Shown here: positions 37,981 to 49,900 of the stretch, piece by piece
Numbering within the stretch: the stretch's first letter is position 1
How the letters are laid out: each line of letters starts with the position of its first letter
Source of the DNA: Camelus bactrianus
Lineage: Eukaryota > Chordata > Mammalia > Artiodactyla > Camelidae
DNA: 64,000 nucleotides
Assembly: GCF_048773025.1 (NCBI RefSeq)
Contig: NC_133562.1
Coordinates: forward strand, 30,849,501 to 30,913,500
Direction: 5' to 3'
The notes under the pieces: generated by a model
The model's input: only the letters and a program-made list of their open reading frames with translations
What the model was told of the DNA's origin: nothing
The model's database searches: none
Translations under genes and position numbers: made by a program

Positions 37981-40900
37981 ACATGCTCAATTCTGAGATA
38001 TAAGTGTGTGTGAAAGCCGTGCTTCACCTAGCTTGTTGGGAACACAAAGTTTCTTTTCAGTTGCAGACTCCACTCCATACATATATATAGGTAGGTACTA
38101 GCTCCAACTCGGTTTTACAGTGAAAATTACAGGAAATTCAAACCGGCACTAGGAAACAGACTGAGAAACCAGAGTAAAAATTTCTCCTGCAAACCGTTCT
38201 TTTTGGGCCAGATGAACGAACGTCTCTCCACATGCTCAGTTCTGAGAGATAAGTGTGTGTGGAAGCCGTCCTTCACCTAGCTTGTTGGGAACACAAAGTT
38301 TCTTTTCAGTTGCAAACTCCACTTCATACATATATATAGGAAGGTACTAGCTCCAACTCGATTTTACAGTGAAAACTGCAGGAACTTCAAACCGGCACTA
38401 GGAAACAGACTGAGAAACCAGTGTAAAAGTTTCTCCTGCAACCCGTTCCCTTTGTGCTAGATGAACGAATGTCTCTCCACATGCTCAGTTCTGAGAGATA
38501 AGTGTGTGTGAAATCCGTACTTCTCCTAGCTTGTTGGGAACACAAAGATTCTTTTCAGTGGCAAACTCCACTCCATACATATATATGGGGAAGTATTAGC
38601 TCCAACTCGGTTTTACAGTGAAAACTGCAGGAACTTCAAACCGGCACTAGGAAACAGACTGAGAAACCAGAGTAAAAGTTTCTCCTGCATCCCGTTCCCT
38701 TTGTGCTAGATGAATGAACGTCTCTCCACATGCTCAGTTCTGAGAGATAATTGTGTGTGAAAGCCGTCCTTAACCTAGCTTGTTGGGAACACAAAGTTTC
38801 TTTTCACTTGCAAACTCCACTCCATACATATATATGGGAGGTACTAGCTCCAACTCGATTTTACAGTGAAAACTGCTGGAACTTCAAACCGGCACTAGGA
38901 AACAGACTGAGAAACCAGAGAAAAAGTTTCTCCTGCCACCCGTTCCCTATGTGCTAGATGAACGAACGTCTCTCCACATGCTGAGTACTGATATATAAGT
39001 GGGTGTGAAAGCCGTCCTTCACCTTGCTTGTTGGGAACACAAAGTTTCTTTTCACTTGCAAACTCCACTCCATACATATATATGGGGAGGTACTAGCTCC
39101 AACTCGGTTTTACAGTGAAAACTGCTGGAACATCAAACCGGCATTTGGAAACAGACTGAGAAACCAGAGTAAAAGTTATTCCTGCAACCCGTTCCATTTG
39201 TGCTAGATGAACGGACGTCTCTCAACATGCTCAGTTCTGAGAGATAAGTGTGTGTGAAAGCTGTCCTTCACCTAGCTTGTTGGGAACACAAAGTTCCTTT
39301 TCAGTTGCAAACTCCACTCAATACATATATATTGGGAGGTACGAGCACCAAATCGGTTTTACAGTGAACACTGCAGGAACTTCAAACCGGCACTAGGAAA
39401 CAGACTGAGAAACCAGAGTAAAAGTTATTCCTTCAAACCGATCCATTTGTGCAAGATGAACGAACGACTCTCCACATGCTCAGTTCTGAGAGATAAGTGT
39501 GTGTGAAAGCCGTCCTTCACCTAGCTTGTTGGGAACACAAAGTTCCTTTTCAGTTGCAAAATCCACTCCATACATATATATAGGTAGGTACTAGCTCCAA
39601 CTCGATTTTACAGTGAAAACTGCAGGAACTTCAAACCGGCACTAGGAAACAGACTGAGAAACCAGAATAAAAGTTTCCCCTGCAACCCGTTCCCTTTGTG
39701 CTACATGAACGAACGTCTCTGCACATGCTCAATTCTGAGAGATAAGTGTGTGTGAAAGCCGTCCTTCACCTAGCTTGTTGGGAACACAAAGTTCCTTTTC
39801 ATTTGCAAACTCCACTCCATACATATATATGGGGAGGTACTACATACAAATCGGTTTTACAGTGAAAACTGCAGGAACTTCAAACCGGCACTAGGAAACA
39901 GACTGAGAATCCAGAGTAAAATTTCTCTTGAAACACTTTCCCTTTGTGCTAGATGAACGAACGTCTCTCCACATGCTCAGTTCTCAGAGATAAGTGTGTG
40001 TGAAAGCCGTGCTTCACATAGCTTGTTGGGAACACAAAGTTTCTTTTCATTTGCAAACTCCACTCCATACAAATATATGGTGACGTACTAGCTCCATCTC
40101 GGTTTTACAGTGAAAAGTGCAGGAACTTCAAACCGGCACTTGGAAATAGACTGAGAAACCTGAGAAAAAGTTTCTCCTGCAACCCGTTCCCTTTGTGCTA
40201 GATGAACGAACGTCTCTACACATGCTCAGTTCTGAGAGATAAGTTTGTGTGAAAGACGTCCTTCACATAGCTTGTTGGGAACACAAAGATCCTTTTAATT
40301 TGCAAACTCCACTCCATACATATATATGGGGAGGTACTAGTTCCAACTCGGTTTTACAATGAAAACTGCAGGAACTACATACCGGCACTAGGAAACAGAC
40401 TTAGAAACCAGAGTAAAATTTCCTCCTGCAACCCTTTCCCTTTGTGCTACATGAACAAACGTCTCTCCACATGCTCAGTTCTGAGAGATATGTGTGTGTG
40501 AAAGCAGTCCTTCACCTAGCTTGTTGGGAACACAAAGCTTCTTTTCAGTAGCAAACACCACTCCATATATATATATAGATAGGTACTAGTTCCAAATCGT
40601 TTTTACAGTGAAAACTGCAGGAACTTCAAACCGGCACTAGGAAACAGACTTAGAAACCAGAGTTAATGTCCACCTGCAATTCATTCCATTCTGCTAGATG
40701 AACGAACTTCTCTCCACATGCTCATTTCTGAGAGATAAGTGTGTGTGAAAGCCGTGCTTCACCTAGCTTGTTGGGAACACAAAGTTCCTTTTCATTTGCA
40801 AACTCCAGTCCATACATATATATGGGGTGGTACTAGCTCCAACTCGGTTTTACAGTGAAAACTGCAGGAACTTCATACCGGCACTTGGAAACAGACTGAG

Positions 40901-41734
40901 AAATCAGAGAAAAAGTTTCTCCTGCAACCAGTTCCCTTTGTGCTAGATGAATGAACGTCTCCCACATGCTCAGTTCTGAGAAATAATTGTGTGTGAAAGC
41001 CGTACTTCACCTACCTTGTTGGGAACACAAAGTTCCTTTTCATTTGCAAACACCACTCCATACATATAATGGGGGGGTACATGCTCCAACTCCGTTTTAC
41101 AGTGAAAACTGCAGGAACTTGAAACCGGCACTAGGAAACAGACTTAGAAACCAGAGTAGAAGTTCCACCTGCAACCCGTTCCCTTTGTGCTAGATGAACG
41201 ATCGTCTCTCCTCATGCTTAGTTTTGAGAGATATGTGTATGTGAAAGCCGTGGTTAAACTAGCTTGTTGGGAACACTAAGTTTCTTTTCATTTGCAAACA
41301 CCACTCCATACATATATACGGGTAGGTACGATCTCCAACTCGGTTTTACAGTGAAAACTGCAGGAACTTCAAACTGGCACTAGGAAACAGACTGAGAAAA
41401 CAGAGTAAAATTTTCTCCTGCAACCCGTTCCCTTTGTGCTAGATGAACGAACGTCTCTCCACATGCTCAGTTCTGAGAGATAAGTGTGTGTGAAAGCCGT
41501 CCTTCACCTAGCTTGTTCGGAACACAAAGTTTCTTTTAACCAGTAAACTCCAGACCATACATATATATGGGGAGGTACTAGCTCCAACTCGGTTTTACAG
41601 AGAAAACTGCAGGAACATCAAACCGGCATTTGGAAACAGACTGAGAAACCAGAGAAAAAGTTTCTCCTGCAAACCGTTCCTTTTGTGCTAGATGAACGAA
41701 CGTCTCTCCACATGCTCAATTCTGAGATATAAGT
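37980..41734 (+). repeat. Long HOR-like unit, about 15 monomers (3.73 kb)
   Basis: The CTCAATTCTGAGATATAAG monomer at 37981 recurs at 41710, 3729 bp later. Between them lie, in order, the GTTCTTTTTGGGCC monomer, the CGAATGTCTC monomer, the TGAGTACTGATATATAAG monomer, the CATCAAACCGGCATTTGG monomer, and a run ending in the TATAGATAGG and CCACATGCTCATTTC monomers. The offset to the next unit falls to 3481 bp by 39024, so one monomer is missing from the downstream unit. Confidence 0.85.
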
Positions 41735-44719
41735 GTGTGTGAAAGCCGTGCTTCACCTAGCTTGTTGGGAACACAAAGTTTCTTTTCAGTTGCAGACTCC
41801 ACTCCATACATATATATAGGTAGGTACTAGCTCCAACTCGGTTTTACAGTGAAAATTGCAGGAAATTCAAACCGGCACTAGGAAACAGACTGAGAAATCA
41901 GAGTAAAAATTTCTCCTGCAAACCGTTCTTTTTGGGCCAGATGAACGAACGTCTCTCCACATGCTCAGTTCTGAGAGATAAGTGTGTGTGGAAGCCGTCC
42001 TTCACCTAGCTTGTTGGGAACACAAAGTTTCTTTTCAGTTGCAAACTCCACTCCATACATATATATAGGTAGGTACTAGCTCCAACTCGATTTTACAGTG
42101 AAAACTGCAGGAACTTCAAACCGGCACTAGGAAACAGACTGAGAAACCAGTGTAAAAGTTTCTCCTGCAACCCGTTCCCTTTGTGCTAGATGAACGAATG
42201 TCTCTCCACATGCTCAGTTCTGAGAGATAAGTGTGTGTGAAATCCGTACTTCTCCTAGCTTGTTGGGAACACAAAGTTTCTTTTCAGTTGCAAACTCCAC
42301 TCCATACATATATATGGGGAAGTACTAGCTCCAACTCGGTTTTACAGTGAAAACTGCAGGAACTTCAAACCGGCACTAGGAAACAGACTGAGAAACCAGA
42401 GAAAAAGTTTCTCCTGCCACCCGTTCCCTATGTGCTAGATGAACGAACGTCTCTCCACATGCTGAGTACTGATATATAAGTGGGTGTGAAAGCCGTCCTT
42501 CACCTTGCTTGTTGGGAACACAAAGTTTCTTTTCACTTGCAAACTCCACTCCATACATATATATGGGGAGGTACTAGATCCAACTCGGTTTTACAGTGAA
42601 AACTGCTGGAACATCAAACCGGCATTTGGAAACAGACTGAGAAACCAGAGTAAAAGTTATTCCTGCAACCCGTTCCATTTGTGCTAGATGAACGAACGAC
42701 TCTCCACATGCTCAGTTCTGAGAGATAAGTGTGTTTGAAAGCCGTCCTTCACGTAGCTCGTTGGGAACACAAAGTTCCTTTTCATTTGCAAACTACACTC
42801 CATACATATATATGGGGATGTACTAGCAACAACTCGGTTTTACAGTGAAAATTGCTGGAACATCAAACCGGCACTAGGAAACAGACAGAGAAACCAGTGT
42901 AAAAGTTTCTCATGCAACCCGTTCCCTTTGTGCTAGATGAACGAACGTCTCTCCACATGCTAAGTTCTGAGAGATAAGTGTGTGTGAAAGCCGTACTTCT
43001 CCTAGCTTGTTGGGAACACAAAGTTTCTTTTCAGTTGCAAACTCCACTCCATACATATATATGGGTAGGTACTAACTCCATCTCTGTTTTACAGTGAAAA
43101 CTGCAGGAAATTTAAACCGGCACTAGGAAAGAGACTGAGAAACCAGAGTAGGAGTTTCTCCTGCAACCCATTCCCTTTGTGCTAGATGAACGGACGTCTC
43201 TCAACATGCTCAGTTCCGAGAGATAAGTGTGTGTGAAAGCTGTCCTTCACCTAGCTTGTTGGGAACACAAAGTTCCTTTTCAGTTGCAAACTCCACTCAA
43301 TACATATATATTGGGAGGTACGAGCACCAAATCGGTTTTACAGTGAAAACTGCAGGAACTTCAAACCGGCACTAGGAAACAGACTGAGAAACCAGAGTAA
43401 AAGTTATTCCTTCAACCCGATCCATTTGTGCTAGATGAACGAACGACTCTCCACATGCTCAGTTCTGAGAGATAAGTGTGTGTGAAAGCCGTCCTTCACC
43501 TAGCTTGTTGGGAACACAAAGTTCCTTTTCAGTTGCAAAATCCACTCCATACATATATATAGGTAGGTACTAGCTCCAACTCGAATTTTCAGTGAAAACT
43601 GCAGGAACTTCAAACCGGCACTAGGAAACAGACTGAGAAACCAGAATAAAAGTTTCCCCTGCAACCCGTTCCCTTTGTGCTACATGAACGAACGTCTCTG
43701 CACATGCTCAATTCTGAGAGATAAGTGTGTGTGAAAGCCGTCCTTCACCTAGCTTGTTGGAAACACAAAGTTCCTTTTCATTTGCAAACTCCACTCCATA
43801 CATATATATGGGGAGATACTACATCCAAATCGGTTTTACAGTGAAAAGTGCAGGAACTTCAAACCGGCACTTGGAAATAGACTGAGAAACCTGAGAAAAA
43901 GTTTCTCCTGCAACCCGTTCTCTTTGTGCTAGATGAATGAACGACTCTCCACATGCTCAGTTCTCAGAGATAAGTGTGTGTGAAAGCCGTCCTTCACCTA
44001 GCTTGTTGGGAACACAAAGCTTCTTTCAGTAGCAAACACCACTCCATGTATATATATAGATAGGTACTAGTTCCAAATCGTTTTTACAGTGAAAACTGCA
44101 GGAACTTCAAACCGGCACTAGGAAACAGACTTAGAAACCAGAGTAAAGTTCCACCTGCAATTCATTCCATTCTGCTAGATGAACGAACTTCTCTCCACAT
44201 GCTCATTTCTGAGAGATATGTGTGTGTGAAAGCCGTGCTTCACCTAGCTTTTTGGGAACACAAAGTTTCTTTTCAGTTGCAAACCCCACTCCATATATAT
44301 ATATGGGGATTTACGAGCTCCAACTCGGTTTTACAGTGAAAACTGCAGGAACTTCAAACCGGCACTAGGAAACAGACTGAGAAACCAGAGAAAAAGTTTC
44401 TCCTGCAACCCATTCACTTTTTACTACATGAACGAACGTCTCTCAACATGCTCAGTTCTGAGAGATACGTGTGTGTGCAAGCCGTCCTTCACCTTGATTG
44501 CTGGGAACACAAAGTGCCTTTTCATTTGCAAATTCCACTCCATAAATATATATGGGGAGGTACTAGCTCCAACTCGGTTTTACAGTGAAAACTGCAGGAA
44601 CTTCAAACCGGCACTAGGAAACAGACTTAGAAAGCAGAGTAAAAGTTCCTCCTGCAACCCGTTCCCTTTGTGCTAGATGAACGAACGTCTCTCCACATGG
44701 TCAGTTCTGAGAGATAAGT
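41735..44719 (+). repeat. 12-monomer HOR unit, copy 1 (2985 bp)
   Basis: Near-identical to the following 2985 bp. Shared rare markers include GTTCTTTTTGGGCC near 41928, TACTAGATCC near 42573, CTAGCAACAACTCGG near 42823, CTCGAATTTTCAG near 43581 and GATTGCTGGG near 44494. It is a shorter relative of the about 15-monomer unit just upstream: the monomer equivalent to 38690-38870 is absent, and the run after 43850 is reorganised. Confidence 0.92.
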
Positions 44720-47705
44720 GTGTGTGAAAGCCGTGCTTCACCTAGCTTGTTGGGAACACAAAGTTTCTTTTCAGTTGCAGACTCCACTCCATACATATAT
44801 ATAGGTAGGTACTAGCTCCAACTCGGTTTTACAGTGAAAATTGCAGGAAATTCAAACCGGCACTAGGAAACAGACTGAGAAATCAGAGTAAAAATTTCTC
44901 CTGCAAACCGTTCTTTTTGGGCCAGATGAACGAACGTCTCTCCACATGCTCAGTTCTGAGAGATAAGTGTGTGTGGAAGCCGTCCTTCACCTAGCTTGTT
45001 GGGAACACAAAGTTTCTTTTCAGTTGCAAACTCCACTCCATACATATATATAGGTAGGTACTAGCTCCAACTCGATTTTACAGTGAAAACTGCAGGAACT
45101 TCAAACCGGCACTAGGAAACAGACTGAGAAACCAGTGTAAAAGTTTCTCCTGCAACCCGTTCCCTTTGTGCTAGATGAACGAATGTCTCTCCACATGCTC
45201 AGTTCTGAGAGATAAGTGTGTGTGAAATCCGTACTTCTCCTAGCTTGTTGGGAACACAAAGTTTCTTTTCAGTTGCAAACTCCACTCCATACATATATAT
45301 GGGGAAGTACTAGCTCCAACTCGGTTTTACAGTGAAAACTGCAGGAACTTCAAACCGGCACTAGGAAACAGACTGAGAAACCAGAGAAAAAGTTTCTCCT
45401 GCCACCCGTTCCCTATGTGCTAGATGAACGAACGTCTCTCCACATGCTGAGTACTGATATATAAGTGGGTGTGAAAGCCGTCCTTCACCTTGCTTGTTGG
45501 GAACACAAAGTTTCTTTTCACTTGCAAACTCCACTCCATACATATATATGGGGAGGTACTAGATCCAACTCGGTTTTACAGTGAAAACTGCTGGAACATC
45601 AAACCGGCATTTGGAAACAGACTGAGAAACCAGAGTAAAAGTTATTCCTGCAACCCGTTCCATTTGTGCTAGATGAACGAACGTCTCTCCACATGCTCAG
45701 TTCTGAGAGATAAGTGTGTTTGAAAGCCGTCCTTCACGTAGCTCGTTGGGAACACAAAGTTCCTTTTCATTTGCAAACTACACTCCATACATATATATGG
45801 GGATGTACTAGCAACAACTCGGTTTTACAGTGAAAATTGCTGGAACATCAAACCGGCACTAGGAAACAGACAGAGAAACCAGTGTAAAAGTTTCTCATGC
45901 AACCCGTTCCCTTTGTGCTAGATGAACGAACGTCTCTCCACATGCTAAGTTCTGAGAGATAAGTGTGTGTGAAAGCCGTACTTCTCCTAGCTTGTTGGGA
46001 ACACAAAGTTTCTTTTCAGTTGCAAACTCCACTCCATACATATATATGGGTAGGTACTAACTCCATCTCTGTTTTACAGTGAAAACTGCAGGAAATTTAA
46101 ACCGGCACTAGGAAAGAGACTGAGAAACCAGAGTAGGAGTTTCTCCTGCAACCCATTCCCTTTGTGCTAGATGAACGGACGTCTCTCAACATGCTCAGTT
46201 CCGAGAGATAAGTGTGTGTGAAAGCTGTCCTTCACCTAGCTTGTTGGGAACACAAAGTTCCTTTTCAGTTGCAAACTCCACTCAATACATATATATTGGG
46301 AGGTACGAGCACCAAATCGGTTTTACAGTGAAAACTGCAGGAACTTCAAACCGGCACTAGGAAACAGACTGAGAAACCAGAGTAAAAGTTATTCCTTCAA
46401 CCCGATCCATTTGTGCTAGATGAACGAACGACTCTCCACATGCTCAGTTCTGAGAGATAAGTGTGTGTGAAAGCCGTCCTTCACCTAGCTTGTTGGGAAC
46501 ACAAAGTTCCTTTTCAGTTGCAAAATCCACTCCATACATATATATAGGTAGGTACTAGCTCCAACTCGAATTTTCAGTGAAAACTGCAGGAACTTCAAAC
46601 CGGCACTAGGAAACAGACTGAGAAACCAGAATAAAAGTTTCCCCTGCAACCCGTTCCCTTTGTGCTACATGAACGAACGTCTCTGCACATGCTCAATTCT
46701 GAGAGATAAGTGTGTGTGAAAGCCGTCCTTCACCTAGCTTGTTGGAAACACAAAGTTCCTTTTCATTTGCAAACTCCACTCCATACATATATATGGGGAG
46801 ATACTACATCCAAATCGGTTTTACAGTGAAAAGTGCAGGAACTTCAAACCGGCACTTGGAAATAGACTGAGAAACCTGAGAAAAAGTTTCTCCTGCAACC
46901 CGTTCTCTTTGTGCTAGATGAATGAACGACTCTCCACATGCTCAGTTCTCAGAGATAAGTGTGTGTGAAAGCCGTCCTTCACCTAGCTTGTTGGGAACAC
47001 AAAGCTTCTTTCAGTAGCAAACACCACTCCATGTATATATATAGATAGGTACTAGTTCCAAATCGTTTTTACAGTGAAAACTGCAGGAACTTCAAACCGG
47101 CACTAGGAAACAGACTTAGAAACCAGAGTAAAGTTCCACCTGCAATTCATTCCATTCTGCTAGATGAACGAACTTCTCTCCACATGCTCATTTCTGAGAG
47201 ATATGTGTGTGTGAAAGCCGTGCTTCACCTAGCTTTTTGGGAACACAAAGTTTCTTTTCAGTTGCAAACCCCACTCCATATATATATATGGGGATTTACG
47301 AGCTCCAACTCGGTTTTACAGTGAAAACTGCAGGAACTTCAAACCGGCACTAGGAAACAGACTGAGAAACCAGAGAAAAAGTTTCTCCTGCAACCCATTC
47401 ACTTTTTACTACATGAACGAACGTCTCTCAACATGCTCAGTTCTGAGAGATACGTGTGTGTGCAAGCCGTCCTTCACCTTGATTGCTGGGAACACAAAGT
47501 GCCTTTTCATTTGCAAATTCCACTCCATAAATATATATGGGGAGGTACTAGCTCCAACTCGGTTTTACAGTGAAAACTGCAGGAACTTCAAACCGGCACT
47601 AGGAAACAGACTTAGAAAGCAGAGTAAAAGTTCCTCCTGCAACCCGTTCCCTTTGTGCTAGATGAACGAACGTCTCTCCACATGGTCAGTTCTGAGAGAT
47701 AAGTG
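44720..47705 (+). repeat. 12-monomer HOR unit, copy 2 (2985 bp)
   Basis: Repeats 41735-44719 with very few differences by eye (for example GAACGTCTC near 45680 where copy 1 has GAACGACTC near 42695). It ends at the CACATGGTCAG monomer near 47690, after which the sequence changes to CCGTCCACCACCTAGC and other monomer types follow. This is the longest recent duplication in the window. Confidence 0.92.
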
Positions 47706-48900
47706 TGTGTGAAAGCCGTCCACCACCTAGCTTGTTGGGAACACAAAGTTCCTTTTCAGTTGCAAACTCCACTGCATACATATATATAGGTAGGTACTAG
47801 CTCCAACACGGTATTAAAGTGAAAACTGCAGGAACTTCAAAACGGCACTAGGAAACAGACTGAGAAACCAGAGTAAAAGATTCCCCTGCAACCCGTTCCC
47901 TTTGTGCTAGATGATCGAACGTCTCTCCACATGCTCAGTTCTGAGAGATAAGTGTGTGTGAAAGCCGTCTTTCACCTAGCTTGTTGGGAACACAAAGTTT
48001 CTTTTCATTTGCAAACTCCACTCCATACATATATATGGGGAGGTAATAGCTCCAACTCGGTTTTACAGTGAAAATTGCAGGAACTTCAAACCGGCACTAG
48101 GAAAGAGACTTAGAAACCAGAGTAAAAGTTCCTCCTGCAACCCGTTCCCATTGTGCTAGATGAACGAACGTCTCTCCACATTCTCAGTTCTGAGAGATAA
48201 GTGTGTGTGAAAGCCGTCCTTCACCTAGCTTGCTGGAAACACAAAGTTTTTTTTACTTGCAAACTCCACTCCATATATATATTGGTAGGTAGGAGCTCCA
48301 AATCCGTTTTACAGTGAAAACTGCAGGAAATTCAAACCGGCACTAGGAAACAGACTGAGAAACCAGAGTAAAAGTTATACCTGCAACCCGTTCCATTTTA
48401 GCTAGTTGAACGAACGACTCTCCTCATGCTCAGTTCTGAGAGATATGTGTGTGTGAATGCCGTCCTTCACCTAGCTTGTTGGGAACACAAAGTTCCTTTT
48501 AAGTTGCAAACTCCACTCCTTACATATATATAGGTAGGTACAAGCTCCAACTCGGTTTTACAGTGAAAACTGCAGGAACTTCAAACCGGCAGCAGGAAAC
48601 AGACTGAGAAACCAGTGTAAAAGTTTCTCCTGCCACCCGTTCCCTTTGTGCTAGATGAACGAACGTCTCTCCACATGCTCAGTTCTGAGAGATAAGTGTG
48701 TGTGAAAGCCGTCCTTCACCTAGCTTGTTGGGAACACAAAGTTCCTTTTAATTTGCAAACTCCACTCCATACATATATATGGGGAGGTACTAGCTCCAAC
48801 TCGATTTTACAGTGAAAACTGCAGGAACTTCAAACCGGCACTAGGAAACAGACTGAGAAACTAGTGTAATAGTTCCTCCTGCAACCCGTTCCCTTTGTGC
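47706..48900 (+). repeat. Diverged monomers between two duplicated blocks
   Basis: About five monomers. The first resembles 31290-31560 (shared GGTATTAAAGTG and GATGATCGAACG), showing another displaced copy of the 31 kb region. One monomer near 48230 has a shortened core (CTCCATATATATATTGG) and a TTTTTTTTACTTGC run. Confidence 0.8.
48651..48899 (+). repeat. Representative 249-bp monomer
   Basis: This copy is close to the common form and is given as a reference unit, phased from CTAGATGAACG. In order it carries the GAACGAACG box, the CTCAGTTCTGAG dyad, GATAAGTGTGTGTGAAAGCC, the CTAGCTTGTTGGGAACACAAAG segment, a T-rich stretch, CATACATATATATGGGGAGG, CTAGCTCCAACTCG, TTTTACAGTGAAAACTGCAGG, CCGGCACTAGGAAACAGACTG, and CCTGCAACCCGTTCCCTTTGTG. 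The phase is arbitrary because the array has no natural unit boundary in this window. Confidence 0.9.
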
Positions 48901-49900
48901 TAGATGAACGATTGTCTCTCCACATGCTCAGTTCAGAGATATAAGTATGTGTGAAAGCCGTACTTCTCATAGCTTGTTGGGAACACAAAGATTCTTTTCA
49001 GTTGCAAACTCCACTCCATTCATATATATGGGGAGGTACTAGCTCCAACTCGGTTTTACAGTGAAAACTGCAGGAACTTCAAACCGGCACTAGGAAACAG
49101 ACTGAGAAACCAGAGTAAAAGTTTCTCCTGCAACCCGTTCCCTTTGTGCACGATGAATGAACGACTCTCCACATGCTCAGTTCTGAGAGATGTGTGTGTT
49201 TGAAAGCCGTCCTTCACCTTGCTTGTTCAGAACACAAAGTTTCTTTTCACCATTAAACTCCAGTCCATACATATATATGGGGAGGTACTAGCTCCAACTC
49301 GGTTTTACAGTGAAAACTGCAGGAAATTCAAACCGGCACTAGGAAACAGACTGAGAAACCAGAGTAAAAGTTTCTCCTGCAACTCGTTCCATTTGTGCTA
49401 GATGAACGAACGTCTCTCCACATTCTCAGTTCTGAGAGATATGTGTGTGTGAAAGCAGTCCTTCAACTAGCTTGTTGGGAACACAAAGATTGTTTTAACT
49501 TGCAAACTCCAGTCGATACATATATAAGGGGAGGTACTAGCTCCAACTCGGTTTTACAGTGAAAACTGCAGGAACTTCATACCGGCACTTGGAAACAGAC
49601 TGAGAAACCAGAGTAAAAGATTCCCCTGCAACCCGTTCCCTTTGTGCTAGATGAACGAACGTCTCTCCACATGCTGAGTTCTGAGGGATAAGTGTGTGTG
49701 AAAGCCGTGCTTCACCTAGCTTGTTGGGAACACGAAGTTTCTTTTCAGTTGCAAACTCCACTCCATACATATATATGGGGAGGTACTAGTTCCAACTCGG
49801 TTTTACAGTGAAAACTGCAAGAACTTCAAACCGGCACTAGGAAACAGACTGAAAAACCAGAGTAGAAGTTTCTCCTGCAATCCATTCCCTTTTGCTAGAT
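48900..49900 (+). repeat. Four-monomer block, copy 3 of 3
   Basis: Collinear with 25028-26030 (offset 23872) and with 34233 onward (offset 14667), sharing GATTGTCTC, GAATGAACGACTC, TTCACCATTAAACTCC (one base different from the other copies) and CAGTCGATACATATATAAGG. After about 49900 it jumps to the CTCTGTTCTGAG monomer that lies about 1 kb further on in the first locus, a four-monomer difference. Confidence 0.87.

Noticed and set aside
48640-48665. A true CENP-B box
   Set aside because: The essential spacing between TTCG, A and CGGG is not met in any monomer I read; only separated half-sites are present. It is kept as a speculative finding, not a feature.
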